Shown here: positions 62,872 through 64,000 of the stretch, piece after piece
Position numbering within the stretch: position 1 is the stretch's first letter
Layout of the letters: each line of letters begins with the position of its first letter
Assembly: GCF_022009635.1 (NCBI RefSeq)
Contig: NZ_CP091716.1
Span: forward strand, 5,477,501-5,541,500
DNA from: Variovorax paradoxus
Lineage (GTDB): Bacteria > Pseudomonadota > Gammaproteobacteria > Burkholderiales > Burkholderiaceae_C
Length of the DNA: 64,000 bases
Direction of reading: 5' to 3'
Notes under the pieces: model-generated
Told to the model about the DNA's origin: nothing
Seen by the model: only the letters and a program-made list of their open reading frames with translations
Databases searched by the model: none
Position numbers and translations under genes: made by a program

Positions 62872-63696
62872 ATGCCCCTGCCCAAGCCCCTCCTGCTGCA
62901 ACGCGCCTATCTCCTGCTCATCGCCGTGCTGGTGTTCGTCGGCTGCTGGGTCGCGCCCATCGACGCTCCCGCGCGCGCCCAGGTCAACGACGGTCTCAAG
63001 CGCGCGCTGACCACCTTTGCGGCGGCGCGCGCGCTGGGCGCGGTGGTGTCGGTGGCACAGGGCACGCAGGTCGACGCGACACCGGGCGGCGTGGGCGTGA
63101 GCTTCGCGCCGGGGCAGGCGCTGAAACCGCTGAACGAGCTCATCGAGCAATTCGCGGCGGTGATGCTGGCGGCCAGCGTGTCTTTCGGCATCCAGCTGGT
63201 GCTGCTGAACATCGGCGCGCATCACCTGATGTCTTACTTGGTGTGCGGCGTGGCGCTGGCGTGGATCGCGTGGCGCTGGCGGCGCGGCAGTTCGCCGCGC
63301 TGGCTGCAGTCGGCGCTGATCGGCCTTCTGCTGGTGCGCTTCGCGGTGCCGCTGGCGGCGGTGGCAAACGAAGGCCTCTACCGCGCCTTCATGGCCAACG
63401 ACTACCAGGCCGCGCTGTCGGGCATCGAGCAGTCGCCGGCCGCCGTGGTCGACGCCACCAAGGAAGCCCCGGCGGCGCAGGAGGGCTGGCGCGACCGCAT
63501 CGAGCGCTGGCTGCCCAAGCTGCCCGACCTGAAGGCCACCTACGAACAGATCCTGAAGTCTGCCTCCGACTGGGCCGAGCGCATCGTGAAGCTCATCGCC
63601 CTCTTCGTGCTGCAGACCATCGTGCTGCCGCTGGTGTTCCTGTTCGCGGCATGGCGGCTCGCGCGGGCCGCGATACGCGAGCCGGTGCGCAAGTAA
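62872..63696 (+). CDS. Hypothetical inner-membrane protein
   Basis: 274 residues with about five membrane segments (LLLIAVLVFVGCWVAP, LNELIEQFAAVMLAASVSFG, LVLLNIGAHHLMSYLVCGVA, LIGLLLVRFAVPLAAVANEG and the final LIALFVLQTIVLPLVFLF), soluble loops between. No family recognised. ATG 62872 chosen at the first membrane segment. Same strand as the Lrp gene, 82 bp after it. Confidence 0.7.
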   Translation: MPLPKPLLLQRAYLLLIAVLVFVGCWVAPIDAPARAQVNDGLKRALTTFAAARALGAVVSVAQGTQVDATPGGVGVSFAPGQALKPLNELIEQFAAVMLAASVSFGIQLVLLNIGAHHLMSYLVCGVALAWIAWRWRRGSSPRWLQSALIGLLLVRFAVPLAAVANEGLYRAFMANDYQAALSGIEQSPAAVVDATKEAPAAQEGWRDRIERWLPKLPDLKATYEQILKSASDWAERIVKLIALFVLQTIVLPLVFLFAAWRLARAAIREPVRK

Positions 63697-63723
63697 GGCT
63701 GCATCGCCCGGCTGGCTTCGACT

Positions 63724-64000
63724 TCAGCCGCGCAGTTCCGCCATCGGCCGGCGTGGCACCAGCACAGTGAACGCGCACCCGCGGCCGCCCGGCCCATGCG
63801 CCAGCTCGACGGTGCCGCCCATGCGCTGGCAGGCCTGCCGCGCAATGGCCAGGCCCAGGCCCGTGCCCTGCGTCGACGTGCCGGCGCCGCGATGGAAGCG
63901 CTCGAACACCAGCGCATGCTCCTCGCGCGGAATACCCGGCCCGTTGTCGACCACCGACAGCAGCAGCCCGTCCGCCGATTGCCGCAGCGTCACGACGATC
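63724..64000 (-). CDS. Sensor histidine kinase, C-terminal fragment
   Basis: The window ends inside this gene; the last 92 codons are visible. ATPase-domain motifs NGPGIPREEHALVFERFHRG (G1/F-box) and GTGLGLAIARQAC (G2) identify a HATPase histidine kinase. The frame stays open past base 64000. Likely part of another two-component pair beyond the window. Confidence 0.88.
   Translation of the reverse strand, partial: IVVTLRQSADGLLLSVVDNGPGIPREEHALVFERFHRGAGTSTQGTGLGLAIARQACQRMGGTVELAHGPGGRGCAFTVLVPRRPMAELRG

Overview
The window is high-GC DNA that reads as a chromosomal segment of a betaproteobacterium of the Comamonadaceae, most like Variovorax. The grounds are very GC-rich codon use, housekeeping genes typical of Burkholderiales (argG, murB, yajQ, plsY, prfB, pepN, fbp), MetNIQ-type uptake genes beside a flavin monooxygenase, and palindromic intergenic repeats common in that group. 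The genus is an inference from pattern, not from a search.

Layout. 0-10.9 kb holds the end of argG, murB, yajQ, a retropepsin-like protease, a ybaK-plsY-ridA run, two aldo/keto reductases, an alpha/beta hydrolase and a LysR regulator with a dyad before its start. 11-17 kb is a sulfur or methionine acquisition region: three MetQ-type binding proteins without lipoboxes, one metN-metI pair, a flavin monooxygenase and a shortened acireductone-dioxygenase-like protein. 17.2-22.8 kb is core genome: prfB with its programmed frameshift, a HAD phosphatase, pepN and fbp, ending in tRNA-Thr(CGT). 22.9-28.1 kb is an AT-richer accessory island directly after that tRNA. It carries a modified-DNA-type HNH endonuclease, divergent from a coupled MazG-like pyrophosphohydrolase and PD-(D/E)XK/helicase pair, plus several unrecognised small genes.

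28.1-46.2 kb is a type VI secretion payload island with no core secretion genes. Module one is hcp, a VgrG with a metallopeptidase tip, its putative immunity gene, an Eag chaperone, a PAAR-Rhs toxin with a Tse2-like tip and a coupled immunity candidate; an IS701-type element (33647-35115) sits between the immunity and chaperone genes. Module two is a VgrG, a PAAR-like protein with an HNH/GHH-type nuclease tip, a beta-propeller-like protein, an unknown gene, a TusA-like protein and a DUF2169 protein.

46.4-48.2 kb has a sirtuin lacking the usual zinc cysteines and an array of five tRNA genes (Cys, Asp, Gln, Pro and an anticodon-UAG tRNA with a short variable loop). 48.2-64 kb returns to chromosomal genes: a phosphotransacetylase-like gene, a large fused indolepyruvate ferredoxin oxidoreductase, a PAP2-response regulator-kinase operon divergent from a TolC/MFP/RND efflux operon, an Lrp/AsnC regulator, a membrane protein and a truncated kinase.

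Two regulatory links appear only by comparing distant sites. A 64-bp element is shared (53 of 64 positions) between the regions upstream of the oxidoreductase and of the Lrp gene. A TTAA pair with 11-bp spacing, like a PmrA box, occurs both between the PAP2-regulator and efflux operons and before the secreted protein gene at 53.8 kb. The strongest candidates for new biology are the MazG/helicase/HNH island, the toxin-immunity pairs of the payload island, and the tRNA array.
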